Assembly: GCF_001636295.1 (NCBI RefSeq)
Contig: NZ_CP014209.1
Coordinates: forward strand, 868,001-932,000
DNA: 64,000 nucleotides
Direction: 5' to 3'
Source of the DNA: Isoptericola dokdonensis DS-3
GTDB lineage: Bacteria; Actinomycetota; Actinomycetes; Actinomycetales; Cellulomonadaceae
The notes below the pieces were generated by a model. The model ran no database searches and was not told where the DNA came from. It saw nothing but the letters and a program-made list of their open reading frames with translations. Positions 32,233 through 40,672 of the stretch are shown one piece after another (the stretch's first letter is position 1; every line of letters starts with the position of its first letter). The position numbers were made by a program, and so were the translations under genes.

Positions 32233-32361
32233 CTCTCGCCTGAGCCTGCGGCTGCGCCTCCGGCTCAGTCAGTCCTTGCTCTCGCCTGAGCCTGCGACTC
32301 CGCCGTCGGCGGACGCTCGTCCCTCACGCCCACCGTCGGCTGCGCCTCCGACTCAGGCGAG
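32233..32361. repeat. Short repeat units between SURF1 and the ABC-F gene
   Basis: An 18-mer CTCTCGCCTGAGCCTGCG occurs at 32233-32250 and again at 32279-32296. Its core appears inverted at 32352-32361 (CTCAGGCGAG). A second 19-mer GGCTGCGCCTCCGGCTCAG at 32250-32268 recurs at 32338-32356 with one mismatch. Arms such as CTGAGCC/GGCTCAG give hairpins. The last copy runs over the ABC-F stop at 32353. Its origin is unknown. Confidence 0.75.
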
Positions 32362-33951
32362 GGAGATGAGCTCGGCGTAGTCGTCCGACCACAGGTCCTC
32401 GTCGCCGTCGGGCAGCAGCAGGACGCGCTCCGGGTGCAGCGCCTCGACCGCGCCGTCGTCGTGGGTGACCATGACGACGGCGCCCTCGTAGGTGTCGAGC
32501 GCGCCGAGGATCTCGGCGCGCGACGCCGGGTCGAGGTTGTTCGTCGGCTCGTCGAGGAGCAGCACGTTCGCGGCGGAGACCACCAGGGTGGCGAGCGCGA
32601 GGCGGGTCTTCTCCCCGCCGGACAGCACGTGCGCGGGCTTGTCGGCGTCGTCGCCGCTGAACAGGAAGGAACCCAGCACGGACCGCACCTGGGTGTCGGT
32701 GAGGTCCGGCGCGGCGTGCCGCAGGTTCTCCACGACGGTGGCGTCCATGTCGAGGGTGTCGTGCTCCTGGGCGTAGTAGCCGATCTTCAGGCCGTGCCCG
32801 GGCACGACCTCGCCGGTGTCGGGGGCCTCGACGCCGCCGAGGATGCGCAGCAGCGTCGTCTTGCCGGCACCGTTGAGGCCGAGGATCACGACCCGCGACC
32901 CGCGGTCGATCGCGAGGTCCACCCCCGCGAAGACCTCCTGCGAGCCGTAGCTCTTGGACAGCTCGGTCGCGGTGAGGGGCGTGCGGCCGCAGGGCGCGGG
33001 CTTCGGGAACCGCAGGGCGGCGACCTTGTCGCTGCGCCGCTCCCCCTCGACGCCGGCGAGCATGCGCTCGGCGCGCTTCATCATGTTCTGCGCGGCGGTC
33101 GCCTTGGTGGCCTTGGCGCGCATCTTGTCGGCCTGCGCGAGGAGCGCCCCGGCCTTCTTCTCGGCGTTCGCGCGCTCGCGACGACGGCGGCGCTCGTCCT
33201 GCTCGCGCTGCTCGAGGTACGCGTCCCAGCGGAGGTTGTACTGGTCGAGCTCGCCGCGGTTGGCGTCCAGGTGGAACACCTTGTTGACGGTGGCGCGCAG
33301 CAGCTCCACGTCGTGGGAGATGACGACGAAGCCGCCCTCGTAGGCCTTGAGGTAGTCCCGCAGCCAGGTGATGGAGTCGGCGTCGAGGTGGTTGGTGGGC
33401 TCGTCCAGCAGGAGCGTCTGCACGCCCGAGAACAGGATGCGCGCGAGCTCGATGCGGCGGCGCTGACCGCCCGAGAGCGTGCCGAGCGGCTGACCGAGGA
33501 CGCGCTCGTCGAGGCCGAGGTTGGTCGTGATGACGGCCGCCTCGGACTCCGCGGCGTACCCGCCCGCGGCGAGGAACCTCGTCTCCAGCTTCGGGTACCG
33601 CTCCATCGCCGCGGCCTGGACGGCCGGGTCCTCGCTGGCCATGTTCTTCTCGGCCTCGCGCATCTGCGTGACGATGTGGTCGAGCCCGCGGGCCGACAGC
33701 ACGCGGTCGCGGGCGAGCACGTCGAGGTCGCCGGTGCGCGGGTCCTGCGGCAGGTAGCCGATCTCGTTGCCGCGCGTGATCTTGCCGCCGGTGGGCAGGG
33801 TCTCCCCCGCGAGCGTCTTGGTCAGCGTGGTCTTGCCGGCACCGTTCCGGCCCACCAGGCCGATGCGGTCGCCGGAGGCCACGCGGAACGTGGCCTCGTG
33901 GAGCAGGACGCGGGCGCCGATGCGCAGCTCGACGCCGTGGGCGGTGATCAA
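32353..33951 (-). CDS. ABC-F family ATPase (EttA/Uup-type ribosome-associated)
   Basis: This 532-residue protein has two ATPase domains without membrane segments: Walker A GRNGAGKTT, LSGGQRRR and LLDEPTNHLD in the first; Walker A GLNGAGKTT, LSGGEKTRLALA and LLDEPTNNLD in the second. A charged linker (about residues 240-320, rich in Lys/Arg/Glu) separates them. ABC-F proteins act on ribosomes in translation control or antibiotic protection. The TTG start at 33951 has a GAAGGA site and begins LITAHGVELRIGARVLL as in relatives. An upstream ATG at 34053 would leave no room before the divergent gene. Confidence 0.9.
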   Translation of the reverse strand: MITAHGVELRIGARVLLHEATFRVASGDRIGLVGRNGAGKTTLTKTLAGETLPTGGKITRGNEIGYLPQDPRTGDLDVLARDRVLSARGLDHIVTQMREAEKNMASEDPAVQAAAMERYPKLETRFLAAGGYAAESEAAVITTNLGLDERVLGQPLGTLSGGQRRRIELARILFSGVQTLLLDEPTNHLDADSITWLRDYLKAYEGGFVVISHDVELLRATVNKVFHLDANRGELDQYNLRWDAYLEQREQDERRRRRERANAEKKAGALLAQADKMRAKATKATAAQNMMKRAERMLAGVEGERRSDKVAALRFPKPAPCGRTPLTATELSKSYGSQEVFAGVDLAIDRGSRVVILGLNGAGKTTLLRILGGVEAPDTGEVVPGHGLKIGYYAQEHDTLDMDATVVENLRHAAPDLTDTQVRSVLGSFLFSGDDADKPAHVLSGGEKTRLALATLVVSAANVLLLDEPTNNLDPASRAEILGALDTYEGAVVMVTHDDGAVEALHPERVLLLPDGDEDLWSDDYAELISLA

Positions 33952-34051
33952 GGCAGGGGTGTCCTTCGGGAGCGGGGTGGGGACCGTCGGCCAGTCTACG
34001 GCTCGGCGGGCCGCCGGGGCAGCGACGCCCGTCACGTGCGAGCCTGTGGCC

Positions 34052-34906
34052 ATGACGGATCAGGGCGGGCTGTTCCCTGGCAGGCAGTTCATCTCCACGG
34101 TGCTCGACGCGCTCGAGACGAAGACGACGATGAGCGGCCGGCTGGCACACGTCTACCTCATGCGCGCCGCGATGGCCGGGATCGTCATCGGGATCATGTA
34201 CGTCACGAACTACACGGTCGTCGCCGCGTTCGCCGGCATCGGCGACGGGTCCCTGGCCGGGCTGGGGACCATGGTCGGCGCGTTGGTCTTCGGCTTCGCG
34301 CTGGTGTTCATCTACTACAGCAAGTCCGAGCTGCTGACGTCGAACATGATGATCGTGTCGATCGGGCGCTACCACCGGCGGATCACCCGGTGGCGGGGCG
34401 TCCGCGTGCTGGCGCTGTGCTACCTGGGCAACGCCCTGGGCGGCCTCGCGATCGCCCTGGCCCTGCTCGCCTCCACCCTCGTCGACGGCGCCGTGGGCGA
34501 GCAGATGCAGGCCTCCGTCGACCACAAGCTCGCCTACCTCGGCGAGGGGCTCGCCGGCTGGTCCGACCTGTTCGTGCGGGCCGTGCTGTGCAACTTCATG
34601 ATCAACCTCGCCATGCTGCTCGTGTACAACGGGCTCATCAAGGAGGACATCACCAAGGTGCTCGTGATGGTCATGAGCGTCTTCGTCTTCGCGTTCGTCG
34701 GGTTCGAGCACTCGGTCGCCAACACGGCGCTCTTCACGATCGTGGGCCTGACGCACGGGATCGACGTCGGCCTCGCGCTGGGGAACCTCGCGATCGTGCT
34801 CGCGGGGAACTTCCTCGGCGGCGGGCTGCTCATCGGGTACTACTACGCCTTCGCCAACGACGACCGCCGCTACCTGCGCCGGGTCCGGTCCACCGACGGC
34901 ACGTAG
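34052..34906 (+). CDS. Formate/nitrite transporter (FNT) family protein
   Basis: This 284-residue channel has six predicted membrane segments between about residues 35 and 270. The conserved FNT signatures here are ANTALFTIVGL, HSVANTALF and AGNFLGGGLL. FNT proteins carry small monovalent anions such as formate, nitrite or hydrosulfide; the ion cannot be assigned. It is divergent from the ABC-F gene and stands alone. The stop is followed by 160 bases with the next operon's promoter. Confidence 0.85.
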   Translation: MTDQGGLFPGRQFISTVLDALETKTTMSGRLAHVYLMRAAMAGIVIGIMYVTNYTVVAAFAGIGDGSLAGLGTMVGALVFGFALVFIYYSKSELLTSNMMIVSIGRYHRRITRWRGVRVLALCYLGNALGGLAIALALLASTLVDGAVGEQMQASVDHKLAYLGEGLAGWSDLFVRAVLCNFMINLAMLLVYNGLIKEDITKVLVMVMSVFVFAFVGFEHSVANTALFTIVGLTHGIDVGLALGNLAIVLAGNFLGGGLLIGYYYAFANDDRRYLRRVRSTDGT

Positions 34907-34979
34907 CCCGCGCTGTCCCGCGACCGGGGCACGCGCCCCTGGAACAAGACCGCCGCGCCCTCCCACGCCTCGGGAGAGG

Positions 34980-35010
34980 TTGGACACCCCCGGCCCGCCG
35001 CCCCTATGCT
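34980..35010 (+). promoter_or_regulatory. Promoter of the K+ channel/GspS operon
   Basis: TTGGAC (34980-34985) and TATGCT (35005-35010) are separated by 19 bases, upstream of the GTG at 35071. A transcription start near 35017 would fall in the inverted repeat described at 35010-35030. Confidence 0.55.
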
Positions 35011-35030
35011 CCGGACCGCGCCGGTCCGGA
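35010..35030. promoter_or_regulatory. Inverted repeat (operator candidate) at the channel-operon start
   Basis: TCCGGACC-GCGCC-GGTCCGGA is a perfect 8-bp-arm inverted repeat lying over the predicted transcription start. It could be a repressor site or an mRNA hairpin in the 5' leader. Confidence 0.55.
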
Positions 35031-35070
35031 ATGTCCCGCTGGTGATGAATCCCAGCAGGAGGGGCCTGTC

Positions 35071-35514
35071 GTGTTCCAGCAGCTGACCGGAGCCGTGTCG
35101 TGGTTGTGCGACTCCGGCCGCAGGGTCGTGACGGCCATCGTGGTCAACGTGGCGGTGTGCGCGGGCGGCTTCGCGCTCCTGGAGCGCACCGACTACCTGG
35201 AGGGCCTGTACTGGGCGGTGACGACCGCGACGACCACCGGGTACGGCGACCTCTCCCCCACCACGGCGCCCGGCCGCGCGCTGGCGATGTGGCTCATGGT
35301 CTCCAGCGTCGCCCTCGTGGCGATCGCGACGGCCCGCCTCGCGGCCCGCCTCGTCCAGGACCCGCACCTGTTCTCCCACGAGGAGCAGGAGGAGCTCAAG
35401 GACGACGTCGACGACGTGCGCGACATGCTCGTCCTCGTCTGCGAGCGCCTGCAGATCCCGGTGCCGGAGTCGGTGGAGGAGGCGCACCGCCCGGCGAGCG
35501 GTGCGGACCGGTGA
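35071..35514 (+). CDS. Two-helix potassium channel protein
   Basis: This 147-residue protein has a first helix (about residues 19-37), a pore helix and the selectivity filter TTTGYGD (residues 54-60), and a second helix (about 69-88). A charged cytoplasmic C-terminus follows. It is a minimal two-helix K+ channel, missing the RCK domains of MthK-type channels. It starts with GTG and has an AGGAGGGG ribosome-binding site. The GTG of the APC permease overlaps its stop (GTGA). Being first in this operon, it could act as the ion sensor/effector of the module. Confidence 0.9.
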   Translation: MFQQLTGAVSWLCDSGRRVVTAIVVNVAVCAGGFALLERTDYLEGLYWAVTTATTTGYGDLSPTTAPGRALAMWLMVSSVALVAIATARLAARLVQDPHLFSHEEQEELKDDVDDVRDMLVLVCERLQIPVPESVEEAHRPASGADR

Positions 35515-36881
35515 GCGTCGCGACCCCCGTCGAGACCTCTCGTCCCGGGCTGCGGGCCGGCGCCGTCTCCCGGTTCGACTCGTCGGTCTTCGGGATCGCC
35601 TCGACGGCGCCCGCGTACTCCCTCGCCGTCACGGTGGGGGTCCTGGCCGCCGCCGTCGGCACCGCCGCCCCCACGGCCCTGCTGCTCTCTGCCGTCCCGG
35701 TCGTCCTGGTGGCGCTCTGCTTCCGCGAGCTCAACCGGGCCCAGCCGGACTGCGGCACCGCCTACGCGTGGGCGCAGCGCGCGATCGGCCCGCGCACGGG
35801 CGCGCTGTCCGGCTGGCTGACGATCGCCGCCTGCCTGCTCGTCATGGCGAACCTGGCGCTGGTGGCCGCCGACTACGCGTTCGTGCTGCTCGGCGCGGAC
35901 GACCTGGTCGGCTCCACGCCGGCGCGGGCCGTGGTCGGCTCCGCGGGGATCGTCGTCATGGCGTGGCTCGCCTACCGCGGGATCCAGCTCGCGGCCCGGC
36001 TCCAGGCCGTGCTCGTCGGCGTCGAGCTCGTGGCGCTGCTGTGGTTCGCGGGTACGGCGCTCGCCGAGGCCGAACGGCTCACCTGGCCCACGTGGCAGGC
36101 CACGGGCGTCGGGGGCGTGTCGGGCTGGAGCGCCGCGTTCCTCGCCGCGGTGTTCCTCTACTGGGGCTGGGACTCGTCGTTCTCCACGAACGAGGAGTCC
36201 GACGACCCTCGCGAGACGCCCGGGTGGGCCGCGCTCACCGCCAACGCGGTGCTCGTCGTGCTGTACGTCGTCGTCACGTGGGCGGCGGTCACCTGGGCGG
36301 GCACCGAGCGGCTCGCCGAGGTCGCCGACGACGACTTCTTCGTCGTCCTGGCCGGTGACCTCATGGGCACCACCGGCGGGCACGTGCTGCTCGCCGCCGT
36401 GCTCGTCTCGGGCCTGGCCTCCGCGCAGACCACCGTGCTCCCCACGACCCGCACCATGCTCGCGATGGGTCGCGACGGCGTCGGCTCCCCCCGCCTCGCC
36501 GACGTCTCCCGGTTCGGCACGCCCTCGACCGCCACCTGGGTGTTCACGGCCGCGTCGGTCGGCCTGTACGTGCTGCTCGTCTGCCTGTCGGAGGACGTCC
36601 TGTACGACTCCGTCGCCGCCACCGCGGTGCTCGTCTCCGGCTACTACCTCGTCACCACCGTCGCCACCCTGCGCTACCCGTGGGCCGACGACGCCGTCCG
36701 CCCGCTGTGGCGCGTCGTCGTGCCAGGGCTGGCCGCCGTCGTCTTCGCCGGCGTGCTCGTCGTCTCCGTCGTCGACCTCAGCGGCGTGTCGCTGCTGGTG
36801 GTCGCCCTGTCCGTCCTGCTCGGTGTCCCGCTGCTGCGGGGACGCCGCCCTGCCCCGACCTCCCTGGAGGAAGCCCTGTGA
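35511..36881 (+). CDS. APC superfamily amino-acid/polyamine permease
   Basis: This 456-residue permease has about twelve hydrophobic helices. It starts with SRFDSSVFGIASTAPAYSLAV, near the substrate-binding first-helix break typical of APC permeases, and has DSSFSTNEESDDPRETPG between helices 6 and 7. The family moves amino acids or polyamines; polyamine transport would fit the ligase encoded downstream but is inferred. Its stop overlaps the lipoprotein GTG (GTGA). It is long enough to be complete and lacks a fused domain. Confidence 0.87.
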   Translation: MSVATPVETSRPGLRAGAVSRFDSSVFGIASTAPAYSLAVTVGVLAAAVGTAAPTALLLSAVPVVLVALCFRELNRAQPDCGTAYAWAQRAIGPRTGALSGWLTIAACLLVMANLALVAADYAFVLLGADDLVGSTPARAVVGSAGIVVMAWLAYRGIQLAARLQAVLVGVELVALLWFAGTALAEAERLTWPTWQATGVGGVSGWSAAFLAAVFLYWGWDSSFSTNEESDDPRETPGWAALTANAVLVVLYVVVTWAAVTWAGTERLAEVADDDFFVVLAGDLMGTTGGHVLLAAVLVSGLASAQTTVLPTTRTMLAMGRDGVGSPRLADVSRFGTPSTATWVFTAASVGLYVLLVCLSEDVLYDSVAATAVLVSGYYLVTTVATLRYPWADDAVRPLWRVVVPGLAAVVFAGVLVVSVVDLSGVSLLVVALSVLLGVPLLRGRRPAPTSLEEAL

Positions 36882-37261
36882 CCTCGTCCACCCGGCGGAT
36901 GCGCAGCCGGTCCGTCGCCCTCGGCCTGACGACGGTCGTGGCCGCCTCGCTCACCGGCTGCGCCCCCGCCGCCGACAACCGGGCGATCTGCGTCGACCCG
37001 GAGACCCAGCTCCGGGTCGACGACGACCTCTGCGACGAGGACGACGACGACTACGTCTCCAGCAGCTCCGGCGGCGGGCACTACTGGTACTACGTGCGCT
37101 CCGGGTCCCGTGCCCCCGCGGTCGGGACGTCGTACGCGACGACGGGCGGCACGTACGACTCGAAGACCCTCACCGGCACCACGGCCAAGGGCGGGGTCTC
37201 GTCCGACGGCGGCACCGTCTCCCGCGGCGGCTTCGGCGGCAGCGGCAAGATCGGCTCCTGA
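36878..37261 (+). CDS. Lipoprotein with YgiB-like RGGFG tail
   Basis: This 127-residue protein has a signal peptide and lipobox LTGC with Cys28, so it should be attached to the outer face of the membrane. A Ser/Gly/Tyr-rich region follows, and the C-terminus contains SRGGFGGSGKIGS. I recall a similar RGGFG end in DUF1190 lipoproteins such as E. coli YgiB, next to YgiC, a glutathionylspermidine-synthase-like protein. The gene overlaps the permease stop by 4 bases. The start is GTG; an ATG seven codons in also fits. Confidence 0.8.
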   Translation: MTSSTRRMRSRSVALGLTTVVAASLTGCAPAADNRAICVDPETQLRVDDDLCDEDDDDYVSSSSGGGHYWYYVRSGSRAPAVGTSYATTGGTYDSKTLTGTTAKGGVSSDGGTVSRGGFGGSGKIGS

Positions 37262-37297
37262 CCTCCTCTCCCTGCCCGTCCCCTCGAAAGGCTCGAC

Positions 37298-37720
37298 GTG
37301 ATCGACCTGCTCTCCGCCCTGTCCTACGGCGCCGCGTACTGCGTCGTCGGCACCCTCGTGCTCATCGCGTCCTGGAAGGTGCTGGACGTCCTCACCCCCG
37401 GCAAGCTGGGCGAGCACCTGCACACCTCGCACTCCGCGGCCCTCGTGTCGGCGACGTGGATGGTGGCGCAGGGCCTCATCATCTTCACCGCGATCTGGAC
37501 GAACGCCGAGTCCGCGTTCGGGGTGGCGCTGGCCTGGACGCTGGCGTTCAGCCTCGTCGGCGTGCTGCTCCAGGCCCTCGCGTGGCGGCTCGTCGACGCC
37601 GTCACGCCGGGGACGCTCGGCGAGGAGGTCACCGTGCCCGGCCCGGTCGTGCCGCTGGCCGGCGTCAGCGCCGGCGTCATCGTCGCGGTCGCCCTCGTCG
37701 TGGTCGCCTCGATCGCCTGA
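37298..37720 (+). CDS. DUF350 family membrane protein
   Basis: This 140-residue protein has about four hydrophobic segments (residues 6-27, 45-68, 72-96 and 113-138), with duplicated internal sequence: VVGTLVLIASWKVLDVLTPGKLGEHL and LLQALAWRLVDAVTPGTLGEEV resemble each other. DUF350 proteins (E. coli YjfL type) are of unknown function and repeatedly neighbour glutathionylspermidine-synthase-like genes. It starts with GTG after a GAAAGG site and its stop overlaps the ligase ATG by one base. Confidence 0.88.
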   Translation: MIDLLSALSYGAAYCVVGTLVLIASWKVLDVLTPGKLGEHLHTSHSAALVSATWMVAQGLIIFTAIWTNAESAFGVALAWTLAFSLVGVLLQALAWRLVDAVTPGTLGEEVTVPGPVVPLAGVSAGVIVAVALVVVASIA

Positions 37721-38952
37721 TGCGTCGCCACGAGATCACCCCGCGCCTGGGCTGGCGGGAGAAGGTCGAGTCGCAGGGCCTCGTCTTCCCCGTCACCCCG
37801 GTCGACGGGCCGGACGGCACCGCGACGGACGTGCCGTACTGGAACGAGTCCGCCTGGTACGACTTCTCGATGGCCGAGGTGGAGCGTCTGGAGTCCGCCA
37901 CCGACGAGCTGTACGGGATGTGCCTGGAGGCGGCGCGGGAGATGACGCGCCGCTACACCGACGCCGACCTGGGCCTGCCGTCCGGCGCGCTGGCGCTCGC
38001 GAAGGCGTCGCTCGACCGGGGCGACCCGTCGGTGTACGCCCGGTTCGACCTCGTCTACGACGGCGTCGGCGCGGCGAAGATGCTGGAGATCAACGGCGAC
38101 ACACCGACCGGGCTGGTCGAGACCGCGGTGGCGCAGTGGGGCTGGCTGGAGGACGTCTTCCCGTACCGGGACCAGTGGAACTCGCTGCACGACCGGCTCG
38201 TGCGCTGGTGGACGGACTCCGAGGAGTCCGGCCGGTACCCCGACGGCGTGCACTTCCTGCACTCGGACGTCGACGAGTCCGGCGAGGAGGAGATGACGAC
38301 CACCTACCTGCGGGACACCGCCGCGCTCGCCGGGGTGCGCACGTACGGCCACCCGATCCAGGGGCTCGGCTGGGACGACGCCGCGGACGCCCGGCAGTTC
38401 GTCGACGACTTCGGCCTGCCGGTCCGTGCGGCGTTCAAGCTCTACCCGTGGGAGGACATGCTCCACGAGCCGTTCGGCGCGCACGTGCTCGCCGGCCGGG
38501 AGGCCCGCCCCGTGCAGTGGCTGGAGCCCGCGTGGAAGCTCCTGCTGTCCACCAAGGCGATCCTGCCCGTGCTGTGGGACCTGTTCCCCGGGCACCCGAA
38601 CCTGCTGCCTGCCTACCTGGGCGAGCCGCGGGGCCTGACCCAGTGGGTCGCCAAGCCGCTGTGGGGCCGCGAGGGCGACAACGTGCACGTGCACGCCGAC
38701 GACGTGCGCCAGGTCAACGACGGCGCGTACGGCGACCAGCCGCTGGTCTACCAGCAGTACGTCCCTCTGCCCGACTTCGACGGCAACCGCGTCGTGCTCG
38801 GGTCGTGGGTGATCGGCGGCGTCGCGGCCGGATGTCTGGTGCGCGAGTCCGACGGGCCCGTCACCGACTACTTCTCCCGCGTCGTCCCGCACGTCATCGG
38901 CGACGCCCGCATGCCCGACGACGCGCAGGTCCAGGCCTGGCTCGACGAGTGA
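37720..38952 (+). CDS. Glutathionylspermidine-synthase-like ATP-grasp ligase
   Basis: This 410-residue protein has the synthetase-domain hallmarks ARFDLVYD and KMLEINGDTPTGLVE, which match the ligand-binding RFD and E-x-N-x-DTPT signature of GspS. A later KPLWGREGDNVHV and SWVIGG mark the ATP-grasp end. In E. coli the GspS domain joins glutathione to spermidine. Proteins such as YgiC and YjfC lack the amidase and their products are unknown, as here. It lacks the N-terminal amidase of Gsp. Actinobacteria use mycothiol, not glutathione, so the amine and acid substrates are open. Confidence 0.88.
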   Translation: MRRHEITPRLGWREKVESQGLVFPVTPVDGPDGTATDVPYWNESAWYDFSMAEVERLESATDELYGMCLEAAREMTRRYTDADLGLPSGALALAKASLDRGDPSVYARFDLVYDGVGAAKMLEINGDTPTGLVETAVAQWGWLEDVFPYRDQWNSLHDRLVRWWTDSEESGRYPDGVHFLHSDVDESGEEEMTTTYLRDTAALAGVRTYGHPIQGLGWDDAADARQFVDDFGLPVRAAFKLYPWEDMLHEPFGAHVLAGREARPVQWLEPAWKLLLSTKAILPVLWDLFPGHPNLLPAYLGEPRGLTQWVAKPLWGREGDNVHVHADDVRQVNDGAYGDQPLVYQQYVPLPDFDGNRVVLGSWVIGGVAAGCLVRESDGPVTDYFSRVVPHVIGDARMPDDAQVQAWLDE

Positions 38953-38956
38953 CGGG

Positions 38957-40672
38957 TCACACCGGCTCGGCCGCCGGAGCGGTGCCGGCCGGCAGGGTCA
39001 CGGTGAACGTCGTGCCCGCCCCTTCGACGCTGCTGATCGCCAGCTCCCCGTCGTGCGCGTCGACGATGGCCTGGGTGATGGACAGCCCGAGCCCGACGCC
39101 GGGGACCCGGCGCCTGGTCGCCGTCGTCGCGCGGAAGAAGCGGTCGGTGAGCCGGTGCACCTCGTCCGCGGGGATGCCGACGCCGTCGTCCTGCACGGTC
39201 AGCACCGCCTGCGGCGCGCCGTCGGGCGCCTGGCTTCGTACCGCGCGGACCTCCACGCGCCCGCCCGCCGGGGTGAACTTCAGGGCGTTGGACAGCAGGT
39301 TGTCGACCATCTGCCCCAGTCGCACCGGATCGGCCGACAACGCCACCGGGCCCGGCGTGGAGTCGACCAGCGCCAGGTCCTGCGAGATCGCGAACGGGAC
39401 GGCGGAGCGCACGGCGGCCGCCAGGACGTCGGCGAGGTCGGTGGGCTCCTGGCGCACCACGAAGCCACCCGCGTCGACCTGGGCACGCAGCAGGAGGTCC
39501 TCGACGAGGTGCAGCAGCCGCTGCGCGTTGCGTTCGATCACCTCGAGGTAGCCGCGCTGCTCGGCGGAGAGGTCGTCGTCGTCGAGCCGGAGCAGCTCCA
39601 GGTAGCCGAGGACCGACGAGATCGGGGTGCGCAGCTCGTGGCTGACGTAACCGAGGAACTCGTCCTTGGCCCGTTCCGACTCGCGCTCGGCGGTGACGTC
39701 GGTCGCCACGAACAGATAGCCCTGCTCCTCGTCGCCCGGCAGGGGCGTGCGCCGCGTGACCGTCAGCCGCACCACCCGCGTGCGCTCCCGGCCGACGAGC
39801 GTCCAGTCGTGCTGGAACGCCAGGCCGTGCGCCGCGCTGCCCACCAGGACCGACCACCGCTGCGGGTCGCCCTCGGGGCCGGGCGGGATCCGGTGGCCCT
39901 GCTCGAGCGCCACCGCGTCGAGCTCGGCGGAGACACCGAGCTCGAGGAGCGGGCGCCCGATCATGTCCTGTGCCGCCCGGCCGCTGAGGTGTTCGGCCCC
40001 CTTGTTGAAGACCTCGACCGTGCCGGTCACGTCGGTGCCCACGATGGCCTGCTCGGTGGCGGCCTCCACGAGCCCGGCCATGAGGTCGCGGGACGTCCGC
40101 AGCTGGTCGGCCAGCGCGCTCTGCGCCGCAGCACGGGCGCGCAGACCCTGTGCGGCGTCGGACACGAAGACGGCGAGGACGAACGCGACGAGCGGCACGA
40201 GGATGCCCCGGTACACCGTGACCCCCGTGCTCGCGAAGTCCTCGATCCACACCGCGGGCACCAGGACGCTGATCGTCGCCAGCGCCGTCCCGAGCAGGAC
40301 CCCGCGCCGTCCGCTCGTCCAGGCGAGGGTGGTCACGGGCAGCAGGACGAGGATGGAGAAGTAGAGCAGCTCGCCCGACGTCCCCCGCTGCAGGAGCAGC
40401 AGCGCCCCGACGGACGTGACCGGCAGCAGGTCCTGCGCGGCGGGCGCCCAGCGCCCCCAGGGCAGGAACGCCGCCGCCATCAGCACCGCCACCTCCACGA
40501 GGACCGCGGCCACGACGAGCACCGGTTCGTCGAGGTGGGCGATCACCACCGGGAGCACCGCCACCGAGATCCCGAAGATCGCCGCGAACGCGACCTGCCG
40601 CTGCAGCACGCTGTTGAGCGGGAGGTGCGCGACCTGGAGGCGCGGGATCCAGGGGGCGTCGCCGGTGTTCAC
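38957..40672 (-). CDS. Membrane-bound PAS sensor histidine kinase
   Basis: This 571-residue kinase has about five to six hydrophobic segments in residues 25-175, a PAS domain (about 195-330), a HisKA domain with the phospho-His345 in FLGYVSHELRTPISS, and a HATPase domain (DNLLSNALKFTPAGG, DDGVGIPADE, VGLGLSITQAIVDAHDG). It lacks a large extracellular loop, so it may sense within the membrane. It is the last gene of a six-gene operon whose first gene encodes the receiver-PIG-L fusion, its probable partner. GTG start at 40672 overlaps the small protein gene by 4 bases. Confidence 0.88.
   Translation of the reverse strand: MNTGDAPWIPRLQVAHLPLNSVLQRQVAFAAIFGISVAVLPVVIAHLDEPVLVVAAVLVEVAVLMAAAFLPWGRWAPAAQDLLPVTSVGALLLLQRGTSGELLYFSILVLLPVTTLAWTSGRRGVLLGTALATISVLVPAVWIEDFASTGVTVYRGILVPLVAFVLAVFVSDAAQGLRARAAAQSALADQLRTSRDLMAGLVEAATEQAIVGTDVTGTVEVFNKGAEHLSGRAAQDMIGRPLLELGVSAELDAVALEQGHRIPPGPEGDPQRWSVLVGSAAHGLAFQHDWTLVGRERTRVVRLTVTRRTPLPGDEEQGYLFVATDVTAERESERAKDEFLGYVSHELRTPISSVLGYLELLRLDDDDLSAEQRGYLEVIERNAQRLLHLVEDLLLRAQVDAGGFVVRQEPTDLADVLAAAVRSAVPFAISQDLALVDSTPGPVALSADPVRLGQMVDNLLSNALKFTPAGGRVEVRAVRSQAPDGAPQAVLTVQDDGVGIPADEVHRLTDRFFRATTATRRRVPGVGLGLSITQAIVDAHDGELAISSVEGAGTTFTVTLPAGTAPAAEPV

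Noticed and set aside
32233..32361. Short repeats considered as a CRISPR array or att site
   Set aside because: The copies are few, uneven in spacing and in both orientations, with no cas or integrase genes nearby.
33952..34053. Upstream ATG start (34053) for the ABC-F gene
   Set aside because: It would share its start with the divergent FNT gene and add a Pro/Ala-rich extension. The TTG at 33951 begins exactly at the conserved N-terminus with a ribosome-binding site.
35011..35070. Leader of the K+ channel gene as a riboswitch
   Set aside because: Only two simple hairpins are visible and I recognise no riboswitch consensus. An operator plus translation hairpin is the simpler reading.
32434..35514. 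Very long open frame of about 1026 codons on the plus strand across the ABC-F gene and FNT region
   Set aside because: It is antisense to the well-supported ABC-F gene and runs through FNT in a wrong frame. High-GC DNA has few stop codons, so such frames are common; only the last 147 codons, the K+ channel, are real.
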